A stretch of DNA of 64,000 bases from Phoronis australis (lineage: Eukaryota > Phoronida > Phoronidae), in contig NMRA01000024.1 of NCBI GenBank assembly GCA_002633005.1, forward strand, positions 387,803-451,802, in the 5' to 3' direction. Shown here one piece after another: positions 34,371 to 46,595 of the stretch (position 1 is the first letter of the stretch; every line of letters starts with the position of its first letter). Position numbers and translations under genes: made by a program. Under the pieces are notes generated by a model, which was not told the origin of the DNA, made no database searches, and was given only the letters and a program-made list of their open reading frames with translations.

Positions 34371-36515
34371 TAGGTATGGAATGCCCACTCCCACACGACA
34401 CGTGACTCATGCATTCTAGTGTTCCAGCTTGCGACACCGAGATTTCACGGGACTAGCTGCGAGAGTTCGCACCGTGAATTTCTGGTTATCCGCTCGACTG
34501 AGTTCTGTTCGAGTATTGTAGTTATCAAATCAAGCTTAATTTCATTGCTTCATTTTCATTTTGTAACTTTTGGTTAACAAAAAGCTGTTACGAAAACATT
34601 GGCGTAATTTAGATGCTGAATGAAAATCTGCAGCCACTTTCGACAACCTATCAAACTGCATGTTAGAAGAATTTCAACAAAACCGTCATCTTTGGGTGTT
34701 AAAACCATGCTACAATATTTCCGGAAGTGACATTTGGTTTCTTTTGACATTCGAGGAAGTTGACAAATGTGACGGCCTTCGCGATATATTCCTTTTTCCC
34801 TTTCGACTAGAAAGAAAAAACCCTGATGTTCATTGGTTTTGCGGCACCCAAAATCATTTCCCATTCGACTAAAAAACTAAAAACGCCGTAGAACTCTGTC
34901 GGGATTGTTACGTGTGTTGTGGCCAATATTTCACCATTGCCTTTTGCCATGGACATTTCTTTTACTTTGTGAAGAAATGAGTTATGATTTATCAATTTCT
35001 ATGTGAAGTCCTAAACTGCAACCAATGTAATAATCTATCGGCAATGTATTTCAAAGTTAAGCAGGAGATGTTTGCCCATTTTTTATCTATCAGGAAATAA
35101 TTAGCTGCAAATTTCGCATATGTAGTTGCAGTAATTAGTTAATTGGTTCGTTTTTTCATGTTACTGTTACACTCTAAATTAATTGATATTAGAAATTAAT
35201 TAGTTGGCTAATTAGTTAATTAATCAGCCAGTTAGTACACGAAGCTTTTCATTATCACAGTCTTCGTTATTTTTGTTTTTTTTTTTTGGTAACATTCTTG
35301 ATTTTTACAATTAAAAAAAATATTTTTAACCTGTCATATATGCAAAATAAGAATTATTTATGAAGTTTATTTATCTCTTGATTCTAGTATAAACATACAC
35401 CATCAAGAGCTCACGAAGGACTTTCTAATGAAATAGCTGTTGTGCAATTTGGCGGAGTTACGAAAAGTTTTAGTGACAGTGAAGAAAGTGATATTTTCCA
35501 TTGGCCTAGTGTAAATTGCGCCTATTATCTAGTTGTGGTAGTACCCATAACCGGCTTCCGGAATCGCCCAATTGCAAGGAGATGATACTCTGTTTGATGA
35601 AGTTTAGGACATTATACCGCACAGTATTCCAAAAATATACAAATTTCTTCGGTGGTAACTGAATTCCAAATTTACTTCGTCTGCTATCCAAACAAAAATT
35701 CGACCCTAAGCCCTATGTTCCATAGCAAGAACCAACAGTCGAATGCAAAGAACTCCCACACATGCGCGGCGGAACCTCAGCTGCGCGTGATCGAAGAAGG
35801 TATTCCATGCCTAGAGTTCTATGCTTCAAATAGATACCAAAATACAGTGTAGCTATATGTGGCATGAATCATGTTAGTTCAAAACGATTTTCGATGTCAT
35901 CATGGTTGTACTGCTTTTTCGTACCCTGAACCTGGCGAGTGCAAACCACAAACGCGATACATGGTATTCGTTCTGGCCCGAAGTGAACCATATGTCGTTT
36001 CCCAAGAATGGCTACGAATGAATATACCTCTTGCCATCTCTCTCCCTCTCCCTCTCTCTCTCCTGAAAATAAATGAAATGTCATTTATTAAAAAAATGTA
36101 TGCTCTATCCAGACACCAAGAACATTTGTTGAGTTAAAATATTCACTCGAATCGTTGATATGATGACATTAAAGGCGTTCAAACAATAATCGTTTGTTTG
36201 TATGAACTAAACAGACCTTATGCAAAGACGATGAGTCGACGTCGAGATTATCCTAGGGTAAACAGTTATTTTAGGCATGACATGTGATCGATGCATCAAG
36301 TACCTTGCGGCATGCGTCAGCTTTTGTCGTGGTGTCCACAGTGCCATTTGCAAACGGATGGCAGGCGGTTTTGAGTGCACTGTGTGGACGGATTCAAATT
36401 GGAGATAATTTTCCATTTGTCATCTTCACTTAGTACAGTACCCAATTATTTGTTTGGAGATAACGCGTTGGAAACAAATTTGAGTGCTGAATCTGAATTA
36501 GTGGAATAAAAACGA
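34371..36515. other. Gene-free DNA upstream of the ankyrin gene
   Basis: AT-rich block 35080-35240 with repeated TTAATTAG-type words, a T-run near 35270-35290 and a pyrimidine microsatellite (CTCTCTCCCTCTCCCTCTC) at 36037-36062. The frame at 34660-34872 is unassigned. The promoter of the ankyrin gene should lie at the right end; no TATA box was identified there. Confidence 0.4.
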
Positions 36516-36697
36516 ATGGAAAGCGTATCCCCTGACAACATGGCTAATGTTTTAGACAAGCTTTGTTTGAATTCTCTTCCACTGATGAAGTTCAAGAAAA
36601 CTGTTAAGTCAACGCCTTCGGCTGTTGATGAGCGCGACCACCAGGGGAACTCCATTCTTCATTTGGCAGCCAGTGTCGGCCGACAGGACATTTTGAG
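36516..36697 (+). CDS. Ankyrin gene exon 1
   Basis: Starts MESVSPDNMANVLDK; ends in phase 2 at donor GTAAGA. Encodes the N-terminus and most of the first repeat (DHQGNSILHLAASVGRQDIL). The alternative start at 36540 (ACAACATGG) would shorten it by eight residues. Confidence 0.85.
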
Positions 36698-39600
36698 GTA
36701 AGATTTAGACCCTTTTATGTTGTATTTCAGACAGTCCTCATTTTCTGAGTCATAATGGTAAATTAAAATCTATTTTAAAGAGATTAAATTGCCCCATTAT
36801 TTTCTTCACCAAACTTTTCAGAGTAGTCATGGAACCTTTACTGCGGCTCTTGGAACACTTACCATTGCAGACTGATACTTCCCTACCTCTCTCAACGACC
36901 CTCACCACGGAATCCGAAATACAACCTCACAGGGCACACTCAATGTCAAAAAGTTTTGATTCCGTGTTGTAGGCCCTAAAGAGTCTTATTTTGTACGTGG
37001 TATCTATTCTTGTGATGCGAGAGCCACGACCTTTCGTCCCGTGGTCAGAGTTTCGCCTCGTTGCGTAATTGTAGGGACAAAGTGTTCTACGGCGCGTTGT
37101 GGTAAAGGGTTCCACTGCTGCAAAATTACAATTCTCTTTGCGACACATTCACCCTTGTTAAAAATGAGTCGAAGATAAATGAAAGATTTCTCATGGAGTT
37201 TAGCAGTGTCGGTGTGTCTAGTGGTTTTTACACTAAGTATTGGATATTCTACCTCCAGGCGACACTGCTTGTTTTGGGTAACTGACAGTTCTTGTTTTGG
37301 GTAACTGACAGTTCATCAAGTAATCACTCATGCGGATCTAGGATATCTCTAGGTGGGTTCCCAACCCAATTTTCCGGCAAAGGCAAAATGTTCGCGTAAC
37401 CCAGCCTTAAAACATCATTACGGCGGTGTTTTGTGGTCTTGTCCGTAGGGAGGCCGGGCCTCTTAGCCCCCCCCCCCCTTTATATCCATTTATATAAATC
37501 AAACTTTATTGGACTCGGTCGATAAATGGAAACATCTGATGAGTTAATATGCATAACACATTTATGTTGTAGATGGCTATTCACAGGGTGCCACGTTGAA
37601 GAAGCAGATTGTCTTGTTGGAAATAACGTCAATGAAACATGTGCTGAAGTCGCTACCAAAGAAGCACAGCTTGGATGCTTAAAGGTCATAATAAAGTACA
37701 GCAAATCTAAAAGAATTTTCAAAAGGACGCTTGAAAATGGCGGTGGCACACTGTTGCATCTGGCGACGTCTGGCGGTCACTTGGCAATCGTGAAATGGTT
37801 GCTAAAACAAGAGAAAGTCCTCGCCAAATCATTGGATCATGACGGCCGCACTCCTCTGCATTTGGCGGTGCTAATGGGTTCGTTATTCGTTTTGTCGAGT
37901 CCATTGATTATTTTAAGTTACTCATTTCCGTTGTGGCTGCAGGAATCTTGGTATATACTTTTGTCAGATCCCAGTACTACTTTGTGAAGGTTGAATTAAT
38001 ATGTTTGTCGGGAATTCCGCATGGCATATAATACCAATTTTTACTGTTTTAGGTTTTGGAAAAATAACCAAAGCTATTGCTTCAGCTGCATATTCTTCAA
38101 GATGCTTACGTGATAACTTTGGTGAGTAGTGAAACTTAAGCTAAAATATGCCAAGCTGAGGTATTACGCTATCTCTTAGTGTTACTGTTACCGTAATACC
38201 TTAGATTGGAGCTATTGATAATCAAAAACTGCAAAATGCTGCCGAAAACGTGAGATCCAGGTTTTCACGTACCATTTCAATATTCCCGATGACGGTGTAG
38301 CTGGAGTAATTCTATATAAAAAACGGAAAGGAGATTGTATGTAAAAATGACCGATTATTTCAAAATACCAGTTGACCGTGGCAAAAGTTGCCTTATCTTT
38401 TTAGGAGTTTCTGATGATTGTTATCCCTTTTCATGACTTTTTTGTATATCTGCTTAAATGTCACACTCAAGCCTATTGATGTGTGAGTGACTTTTGGTTA
38501 AAACATCACATTATCGCGTCACATTATAGAAAATTGATGACAATTTACTTTGTTGATGTTGTGTCTAAATGTTGTTTTAGTTTGTCCGGCTAAAAAGGTC
38601 ATTTTTACCAATTTCTATTGTTCTATCAAAGCTAAATCAGATAACTTAGAAACAAAAACTCACTTTCATGAGTTACTGCTGTCTTTTTTTAACCCAACGT
38701 AACAATGGAAAAGTCTTATCTCTATCACAGTAATTGTACAGTTTGTAAAAATGAATCGAACAAAGTGCCAAGTAAATTGATATCATCTGTAGTGCTTCAT
38801 GAATGGCAACCGGGGAAGTTATCCGGCGGATTGCGACGCAAGAGGCTCTACTTTCAACAATAAAAGTAGGCCTACGTTCGCAGTCAATATGGGACTTTCG
38901 TCAGTGTTGGCGCTCTCCAGAGTAATGAGAGCACGGAAGTGACTTCCGATTGATCCCGGCTGAGACATGGTGGACAGGAATTCAATTACTGCATAGTGGT
39001 TCATTAATTTAAAATCAGGGGAATAAATTCCGCGGCCAGTCCCTCCCATCGTTTGAGTATCTTAAGTTCACTAATTTATTTTTGACACCGACTGGGATCG
39101 AAATTATCCCGCTTGATAAGCCGCAGCCACTGGTTTTGCCGCGGATTCTTCGCAGTGTGTGGAATGGAACATGATGTCCTTGCTCATCCATTGATATTTC
39201 AAAAGACACACAGCAGTGTAAATGTACAAGCATTATAATAGCAGGAACGGTGATCAATCGCTGTTTAGACCAGTAGGTTGAAACCTCCCGTCCGCATTAC
39301 ATGGGTTCTGTAAGTGGTGCTACAAAAGACCCGATCGCCGTCCGGCGGGATAGCCCAATATGGCGCGGCTATTTCGAAAGCCAGCTATTGTAGAGGTTCA
39401 AAATAACAGAGTTACCCACACTTCGACTGTAGCCTTCTTATTTCAAAAAGGTCCACTGGCACTGTCTCGAGAGCCTAAATGAATATATAGAGAGAGGTAG
39501 ATCCAAGACTATGGGTACGGGTTAGGTCCGTCGATGGACGGACATAGGGCGCACTTTAGCAGTTCTATATTGCAGTAATACAAACTTACCGGGCCTGGGA

Positions 39601-42600
39601 CCGCTTCCCTCTGTCTGTGCTATATGCGGTATGAAAATTTATCACAAATTTGGATACACCGTTTGTTGAGAAGTGAATGACGAGCTTCTCCTCAGTAGTT
39701 AAGGGTTTTCCAAATCAGTGCTTTATTGAAAGCGGTTCGGCATCTGTGGCGTTTCCTGCCAGGAGCTTCACATTGAGTAAATAGGTTCACCGATACGTGA
39801 CCAAATATTGCTTTGTATTCTCGTCTTGAAACCATGTTATCTTTAGCGTCCACTGTCACACTATTTCAATTTACACAAAATTTAAAAAACAAGAACTTTT
39901 AAAACAGGTTTCTGTCTATACGCCCATTTTCCAAAGTACACCCAGTACTTGTACAACCAAAAATGTCTCATGTCCCGAATGAGAACGCCGTGAGCTTAGT
40001 TTAAGCATACTACGGCTTAACACGTGACTACATTTACTTTTCAACGACTCAACTGATATTAGATAAAGTGAATATTGTTTTGTTCCATAGGGGCAACGCC
40101 ACTTTATTACGCTGCCACTGAAGGACACTTCGACTGCCTCTTCCACGTTTTTGACGACAAGAGCTTACTGTCGGTAAATCCGAGAACCGGTTTGACTCCG
40201 ATGCACGTTGCCACTGAAAATGGTTACTTGGAGATTGTAGAATTCTTCGCTAATAAGATGTGCCGCCATTGCCTGCAGAACCTGACGCTGGACGGTTCCA
40301 CCGTTTTTCATATAGCTGCAGGTACGTTGTCAAAGTATTCTTTCTGGTTTTGTGCTTTTACGCATGCTTGTTACTGGACGCAGTCTTTTGTGTGCAGCGG
40401 TTTAGCAGTTGTCACTTTTGTGGTTAGTTTGAATCTCAGAATACTTTTGCAACATTATCTCCTGTTGACAAAATTTGTGGAACACCTGTCAGTGTTCACG
40501 ATTAATAACAACCATTTGCTTTATCGTTGCGCTGCTGCTATCGACCATGCAGAGAGCTCGAGCAAATATCGTTGAGTGTTATCAATCGTGAACGTTGACG
40601 TGTGCTCAACAGAGTTAGTTTGCATATTGTGTACAAATGGAAATCGTGTGAGATGACAATATACTTCTGCTCAATCTTTAGAATAAAAATTAAAAGCAGA
40701 GTGGTCATGACAACAGTCTTGGTATGCAATTTCACTGTTTAATAATGCCAAAATAACCGTTCCGTCAAATACCATCGGAAGTCAAACCAGTTAGAACTAA
40801 CGCCAAATATTAACAATGTTTCAACTTCAGAGAAGGGCCACCACCACATACTGAAGCTCCTTTTAAATAGAAAAGGTGGGGTTGCAGCCGCACAAACACT
40901 CGATAAGAATGGCTACTCTCCCCTTCAGTTGGCTGCAATGTTCAACCATCCCCACTGTTCAGAACTTCTCCGTAATATCGGCAGCCTAGCTCGCAGCCAC
41001 GTACCGCTCCAAGAGTTCCACGAACAGACGAATCACACGGAAGTGACGAAAAGGCGAGATCCGGTCACTGGACCAATTACAAGAGGACGATTGACTCCGT
41101 CGCTTTATCACCAAAAAAACAGTAAGAAATTATGTCCTTTCGTTGCCACTGCGCATGGCGTTACTTCCATCACACTGCCACGGTATCTGCCACCATCATC
41201 AACAACACATGGGCGGCGCACCCATAAGGAGGCTGAGGGGGGGGGGCTATAGGCCACTTGAGTGCTGTGCCGCCCATGAGTTACCGTTCTTCTTCCTCTC
41301 TCTGGTTCGATTTCTGATCATTTATACCTCAACTAGGATATGTCCTAGCAATTTTATAAATGCCACATCAGTTAGTACTTTGATCTATCGAGTTCAGCTG
41401 CAATACGGGTCTACCTTTGGTGCGTACCGTATATGTGCCTATTTAAGCCCATGCACCTACATGTATGTATGAAGTGTCACATATAACTCAAATTGGGCGC
41501 AATAGCATGTGAGTGAAATAAATGAGAATATTTTAACACAGTATGTGTGNCGACCATCAAAGATGCAGAGAGCTCGAGCAAATATCGTTGAGTGTTATCA
41601 ATCGTGAACGTTGACGTGTGCTCAACAGAGTTAGTTTGTATATGTGTACAAATGGAAATCGTGTTATATGACAATATACTTCTGCTCAATCTTTATAATG
41701 AGCAGAGTGGTCATGACAACAAAGTTGGTATGCAATTTCACTGTTTAATAATGCCAAAATAACCGTTCCGTCACGTACCATCGGAAGTCAAACCAGTTAG
41801 AACTAACGCCAAATATTAACAATGTTTCAACTTCAGAGAAGGGCCACCACCACATACTGAAGCTCCTTTTAAATCGAAAAGGTGGGGTTGCAGCCGCACA
41901 AACACTCGATAAGAATGGCTACTCTCCCCTTCAGTTGGCTGCAATGTTCAACCATCCCCAATGTTCAGAACTTCTCCGTAATATCGGCAGCCTAGCTCGC
42001 AGCCACGTACCGCTCCAAGAGTTCCATGAACAGACGAATTACACTAAATCGGAAGTGACGAAAAGGCGAGATCCGGTCACTGGACCAATTGCAAGAGGAC
42101 GATTGACTCCGTCGCTTTATCACCAAAAAAACAGTAAGAAATTATGTCCTTTCGTTGCCACTGCGCATGGCGTTACTTCCATCACACTACCACGGTATCT
42201 GCCACCATCATCAACAACACATGGGCGGCGCACCCATAAGGGGGCTGAGGGGGGGGGGCTATAGGCCACTTGAGTGCTGTGCCGCCCATGAGTTACCGTT
42301 CTTCTTCCTCTCTCTGGTTCGATTTCTGATCATTTATACCTCAACTAGGATATGTCCTAGCAATTTTATAAATGCCACATCAGTTAGTACTTTGATCTAT
42401 CGAGTTCAGCTGCAATACGGGTCTACCTTTGGTGCGTACCGTATATGTGCCTATTTAAGCCCATGCACCTACATGTATGTATGAAGTGTCACATATAACT
42501 CAAATTGGGCGCAATAGCATGTGAGTGAAATAAATGAGAATATTTTAACACAGTATGTGTGAGTGAATCTTAAAGGTTATCCTTTACAAAATGGTATATG

Positions 42601-45600
42601 TTGAGTTTACTTAATCTGATATTTGCTATTATACGGAAGGTATTGAGAAAGACTGAGCAAAAACACGGAAAGTATCCATTTTAAAGAGATGCACTCCAGG
42701 GATAAACGCCTGTGCCCGTGGAACCTAAGCGCACAATCTTTGAAAAAAACGCATTATTTCGGTTGTAGAAGCATTGGCCTAAATACGACCATACGAACGT
42801 AAGCATGATTCAAGTTACATGGGACCCTTAATATTGTCATCATGTTGGCGGACAACTTCCTGTTCTCATGCTAAACTAGTTTTTCATTACGGCCACCTAG
42901 TGATCAAAATCACGTGGCCCAGCGCCTAAACCACATAAAGGAAAACACTGGTCCCAGTATTCAGCAACCGTTCATTGAGATGCACTTCACGAACAATTCG
43001 ACTAACTGTTCAGCTCGCATAATACATTCCAGTAGTTTTTATAGCCCAGTTATTTTTCGCCGTTTTCTTTGTGTTCACTTTATTTCCGTCTACCTTGGAG
43101 GGCATAGTCCCAAAGTAAACACGCGGCTAACACTCGTGGTTAATACGCAGGGCAGTTGCTGTGATTGTTGGCAAAGGCTATGGTGGGTAAAAGTCATTGC
43201 GTAATTTTAACATATATTGGTACTACAGCTTATAACTGTTTGAATAGGCTTACAATTTCTCAAAGAAGCATACGTTTGTGAATGCCACAGTTAGTAAAAG
43301 CTAAACTGACATGCACCAGGACATTTGATTTATCGAGTTCCATGAATGTCGTCGTCGATTACTATACTCGCATTAGTAAAAAGTGTTCATTTATTGAACT
43401 AACTTTACAGGACCTTCGCCATTGTCTTTTCCTGATAAAAAGGAAGAGGTTGTTCTTGAGGTGGAGCGTTCTCTTGACGAGAGTATAGACGTCGACAATA
43501 TCGACTGGTAAGTCCATGACGGTCAGCGGGGATTGGTTTTAGCATGCAGGGCTGAGGATGGCCATGTACCATATTGTATTGAAACGCAGTACACAGTGCG
43601 CGGCCGTGGCCCAATCGAAAAGGAAATGAATTGATAGCGGAAACTTTGTAGTTTGTAATTAGGAAATTTTACTAACACGGTAACCTAGTTGCATTGTGGC
43701 GAACTCGTTGAAGGTTATATTCACGACAAGCAACTTTTGTGGTAATACGGGTCTTACTGATTTTTGCAAAGGCGCCATTTTTTGTTGCTTTAACTTGGAT
43801 CTAAGCAGAAAACGGGTAACTGTCTTGTTTACAAAAGTAAATTTGCAAAGTATTGTGCGAGCAAACAAAAATAAATTGCGAATGACTAATGTGCTTTACT
43901 GACTAACTTAATGCTAAACAAGAATGAAATTCCCAATTCTTAAATTAACTGGCGCTCACTGTAGTGAGGATCAATTTGCTTTCCTTATATGCCAAATGGA
44001 ACATCGACTGTGATTTGAAAAGTTGGGAATTTATTAAATTACAAAGACCACAGTTCGTGTGGCTGATTTTGGCGTTATCACTGAGTGGGTCAATGAAAGC
44101 CCTTGTTTGCACCCTAGCTGTCTAAGGGCGCCTGAAAAAAGGCATAACTGAAAGAGAGTAGACTTTATGGGGTTTCTCAAATATGAAGAAATTAGACAAA
44201 GCCACGTCTTTCTACTTTGCTACGTCCACCAGAAAAAATAAGATGCCGAAAATGACCACAAACTGCGATTTTGGCCACTTTTACCTAAAATCACAAATTG
44301 TCGGCACAAGCGAGGACCGAGACCATAATCTGAATGTTCTAGATTCCAGAAATTAGAGGTTGAAATGTGTAATTACCAACCACATTTTTGACAATTTCCG
44401 CTTGTCTGAAGCGGGTAACGCTAGGACCTCGCTTAAAAGCAAGACTTCGCGAGATTACGTGAGACATTGCCGTGTATTTTTAATGAGAGCACGTGATGTT
44501 TACAAGATTTTAGTTAGGACCTAGCATAGGTCCTAGCGTTACTAAACGCACGCCTGGATTCACGCCAAGAATTTGACTCTGAACAAGGAGGCGCCCTGAA
44601 GACGGTGGCACTTCCGTATCCGAGTAAACAAGCGCACAGGTCAAATTTCTGTACTCAATTTACTCAAAACAATTTTAAGGAACTACTGAAGGCCATTCGT
44701 GGCATTCACGTTCCATTTAGTCCACAAAACTGCCTTCAAAGTTGACCCAACAATTTTTTTCATTTTTTTCGGGGACCGTGGTCTTAGACCTGATGCAAAC
44801 GGCACGCAAACGGCGTGCACGACTTAGATCTACGGAATACAAGTCAATCAAAGCCGAATCAACAACTTGCGTGATTATCAGGTCGCGGATAGAGTTCGAT
44901 ACATGTATATTGAGCAGATGCTACTTCGTTCTGATATCTGTCATATACTGAACTTCGTGCGGCATGAAATACTACAATGAAAGAACATATTTCTGCACAG
45001 TCACATGTACTACGTCAACTGGCTGATCTGTTTTGGGTGACCAGCTATCCCACAATCCTTTGAATATGTGACTTGTTTTAACTTACTTTGGTGTAATGCA
45101 GTAATCCAGGTGAATAGTTGAAATTTCAATCGCCTTAAAAAGCAAGGTAGTAGTTCTCTTCAGAGTGGGTGATGCTCTCTCTTCTGCATTGAAATAAACT
45201 GCAAAAATTCTCCTAAGGTGCACCACAGGGTGTACACACTCTTGAAATTTAAACGCTGATTGGTCGACGATCCCAGCGACAGCCGATAAGCGACATATTG
45301 TTCGAGGTTCCTCACATGTAAAGCCTTATTTTTCAAGACTGTTATCAAATCCTGGACCCTTTATGATACTCTATCTAACGTGGAACTGGAAAATAAAAAT
45401 AAAATACGTGTTAGAGATGGTAAAGTTTGCAAACCGGCCCTAGTTCGATGAATGTCGACAATATCCGATTGGGCGAGTGATATGAGCTTTCCACAAAGCA
45501 TCGAACATATAGTTATCGTTAATAATACCAGCGTGGTTTTCAATCAGCCTAGTGGCATCATGCCTTCACCTCTGTTTAGACTCGTGGTAGAAGTACAGCT

Positions 45601-46408
45601 GAAGATTGATTTATCTCAAAACCTCTTCTTAATCTGTATGTTGTTGTTTTTTCTTTGCAGGACTGCTCATTCACCTCTGGCGGTAATACAAGACTACAAC
45701 GGATTCTTACACGGGAGTAGAAAATCTCTGGGGTCTGCAGATTGGGACGACATCAACTCGAACTTCATTTTGAAAGAGAGGTCTACTTACCTTGGCTCCG
45801 ATTGTTCAGAAAACGACAGCTTATCAGTCACTCAACTCGTCAGCTATCGAAACGATTCAGCTGGATCATCAGAGAACGTCTCAAGTTGTGGAGCAAAATT
45901 GTTCACGCTAGAGCTCAACGAAGTTCCTGGAGGTGATTTCTTTAAAAACAAGCTCAAAGAAGACTACAGTTGTGCCGAACACCTTCAAGGTGAACCATTC
46001 GACTACGCAGGCAACAGAGTCTATCCAATAAACGCACAGGTTATAGTAGATTGTGATTTGACTAACAAAGACAATCAGAAACTCATTTACCGCTCAAGCA
46101 ACGACGAAGAAGAAAGTATGGCCCAAAATAATAATCAGCAGGTGCCAAAGATTGAAGCAGACGACAATTCAGGACAGAATAATGTCAACCAATACCCGGT
46201 TTCTCCCGGTGCGTCGAGAAGAACTTTTCGATTGGACTACGGTGCTTACACCAAAAATGTGCTAACTCGAAGAGAGACAAAGTCCCGTGTGCCCATACTT
46301 TACACAGATGAAAGAGTGGAGACGTCAGAAAAAAGCACGTCCTCTGCAACAGGAAAAGGTTCAAAAAATCCCCATAAAACAGTCATTAAGATTGGCCAAG
46401 ATGAATGA
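36516..46408 (+). CDS. Ankyrin-repeat protein, complete gene (seven exons, exon 5 present twice)
   Basis: Exons: 36516-36697, 37573-37877, 38053-38121, 40091-40321, 40831-41121 (or its duplicate 41837-42133), 43411-43507, 45661-46408. All introns are GT-AG and every junction keeps frame, giving about 640 residues with one copy of exon 5. Ankyrin repeats cover residues ~41-320: DHQGNSILHLAASVG, then GGTLLHLATSGGHLAIVKWLL, DGRTPLHLAVLMG, GATPLYYAATEGHFDCL, TGLTPMHVATENGYLEIVEF, DGSTVFHIAAEKGHHHILKLL and NGYSPLQLAAMFNHPHC. The remaining ~320 residues are polar, probably disordered, with Asn/Glu/Ser-rich stretches and Lys/Arg clusters near the end. There is no signal peptide or membrane segment, so a cytosolic scaffold is likely. 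Alternation of canonical repeats with a degenerate one (ADCLVGNNVNETCAEVATKE) recalls synphilin-1, but I would not name it on that basis. An in-frame TAA at 36507 fixes the frame; the second ATG (36540) has the better context. Confidence 0.85.
37268..37313 (+). repeat. 23-bp direct repeat, two units
   Basis: A 23-base unit beginning CTTGTTTTGGGTAACTG occurs twice in immediate succession within ankyrin intron 1. Looks like a recent replication slip. Confidence 0.9.
37573..37877 (+). CDS. Ankyrin gene exon 2
   Basis: Acceptor TTATGTTGTAG; the first base completes the split Arg codon, giving ILRWLF across the junction. It carries a degenerate repeat, then a canonical one (TLLHLATSGGHLAIVKWLL) and the start of another (GRTPLHLAVLMG). 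The donor is GTTCGT, a weak site, but the phase (1) matches exon 3 and exon 4. Confidence 0.82.
38053..38121 (+). CDS. Ankyrin gene exon 3 (69-base cassette)
   Basis: Acceptor TTACTGTTTTAG and donor GTGAGT frame a 69-base exon that is open only in the phase required by exon 2, encoding FGKITKAIASAAYSSRCL then RDNF. Because its length is a multiple of three and both neighbouring junctions are phase 1, it could be skipped without a frameshift. Confidence 0.7.
40091..40321 (+). CDS. Ankyrin gene exon 4
   Basis: Acceptor TGTTCCATAG, donor GTACGT, phase 1 at both ends. Encodes three ankyrin units: ATPLYYAATEGHFDCL, GLTPMHVATENGYLEIVEFF and the first half of STVFHIAA, which is completed by exon 5. 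Confidence 0.88.
40542..41549 (+). repeat. ~1.0 kb duplicated block containing ankyrin exon 5, copy A
   Basis: Matches 41551-42561 throughout, with scattered substitutions and small indels. It ends at the base before a single N (41550) and copy B starts at the base after it. That pattern fits two allelic contigs joined without merging. Confidence 0.9.
40831..41121 (+). CDS. Ankyrin gene exon 5, copy A
   Basis: Acceptor CAACTTCAG, donor GTAAGA, 291 bases, phase 1 to phase 1. Encodes EKGHHHILKLLLNRKGG, NGYSPLQLAAMFNHPHCSEL and a linker ending RLTPSLYHQKN. Joins exon 4 as HIAAEKGHHHI, completing an ankyrin unit. Confidence 0.85.
41551..42561 (+). repeat. ~1.0 kb duplicated block containing ankyrin exon 5, copy B
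   Basis: Second copy of 40542-41549, continuing into unique intron sequence at 42562. Both copies carry an AATAAA (GTGAAATAAATGAG) about 400 bases after the exon, a possible intronic polyadenylation signal. Confidence 0.9.
41837..42133 (+). CDS. Ankyrin gene exon 5, copy B
   Basis: 297 bases with the same splice sites and phase as copy A. Differs by His to Gln (NHPQC), His to Tyr (QTNYT), an inserted Lys-Ser before EVTKRR, and Thr to Ala (GPIARG). The two-codon insertion keeps frame. If the duplication is real the two exons could be spliced in series or as alternatives; if not, these are allelic variants. Confidence 0.75.
43411..43507 (+). CDS. Ankyrin gene exon 6
   Basis: Acceptor TAACTTTACAG, donor GTAAGT. 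Encodes PSPLSFPDKKEEVVLEVERS then LDESIDVDNID, an acidic linker. The entry phase (1) accepts either copy of exon 5 and the exit phase (2) matches exon 7. Confidence 0.8.
44415..44542. mobile_element. Short MITE with GTAACGCTAGGACCT termini
   Basis: GTAACGCTAGGACCT at the left is complemented exactly by AGGTCCTAGCGTTAC at the right, 128 bp in all. Interior GCAAGACTTCGCGAGAT and AGAGCACGTGAT is shared with 14886-14990 and with a relic at 56770-56850. No clear target-site duplication. Lies in ankyrin intron 6. Confidence 0.6.
45661..46408 (+). CDS. Ankyrin gene exon 7 (terminal)
   Basis: Acceptor TTTTTTCTTTGCAG; 248 codons then TGA. Encodes a polar tail (AHSPLAVIQDYNGFLHGS, YRSSNDEEESMAQNNNQQV, RTFRLDYGAYTKNVLTRRE, KTVIKIGQDE) without a domain I recognise. 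The frame continues upstream in the intron by chance; the exon boundary is set by the strong acceptor and phase. Confidence 0.82.
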
Positions 46409-46516
46409 AATTGTAGGATATTGACTATTATCCAGGAACCTTTAAGCTATAAACGGTTTATGCACCTTAGTTAATTGAGTTACCTTCGGTCGGCACCTAT
46501 TCTTGCGCCCCCCCCC

Positions 46517-46595
46517 NNNNNNNNNNNNNNNNNNNNNNNNNNNNNNNNNNNNNNNNNNNNNNNNNNNNNNNNNNNNNNNNNNNNNNNNNNNNNNN
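46517..46595. other. Assembly gap (79 N) in C-rich sequence
   Basis: Preceded by a poly-C run and followed by CACCACCC, so probably a low-complexity stretch that failed to assemble, just 3' of the ankyrin gene. Confidence 0.95.

Noticed and set aside
41143-42484. 109-codon frames present in both copies of the duplicated block
   Set aside because: They are alternative-frame shadows and intron sequence; the supported reading is ankyrin exon 5 with its donor site at GTAAGA.
45452-45660. Upstream extension of the terminal ankyrin exon frame
   Set aside because: The frame is open by chance; a strong polypyrimidine tract and CAG at 45658-45660 and the phase match with exon 6 place the exon start at 45661.
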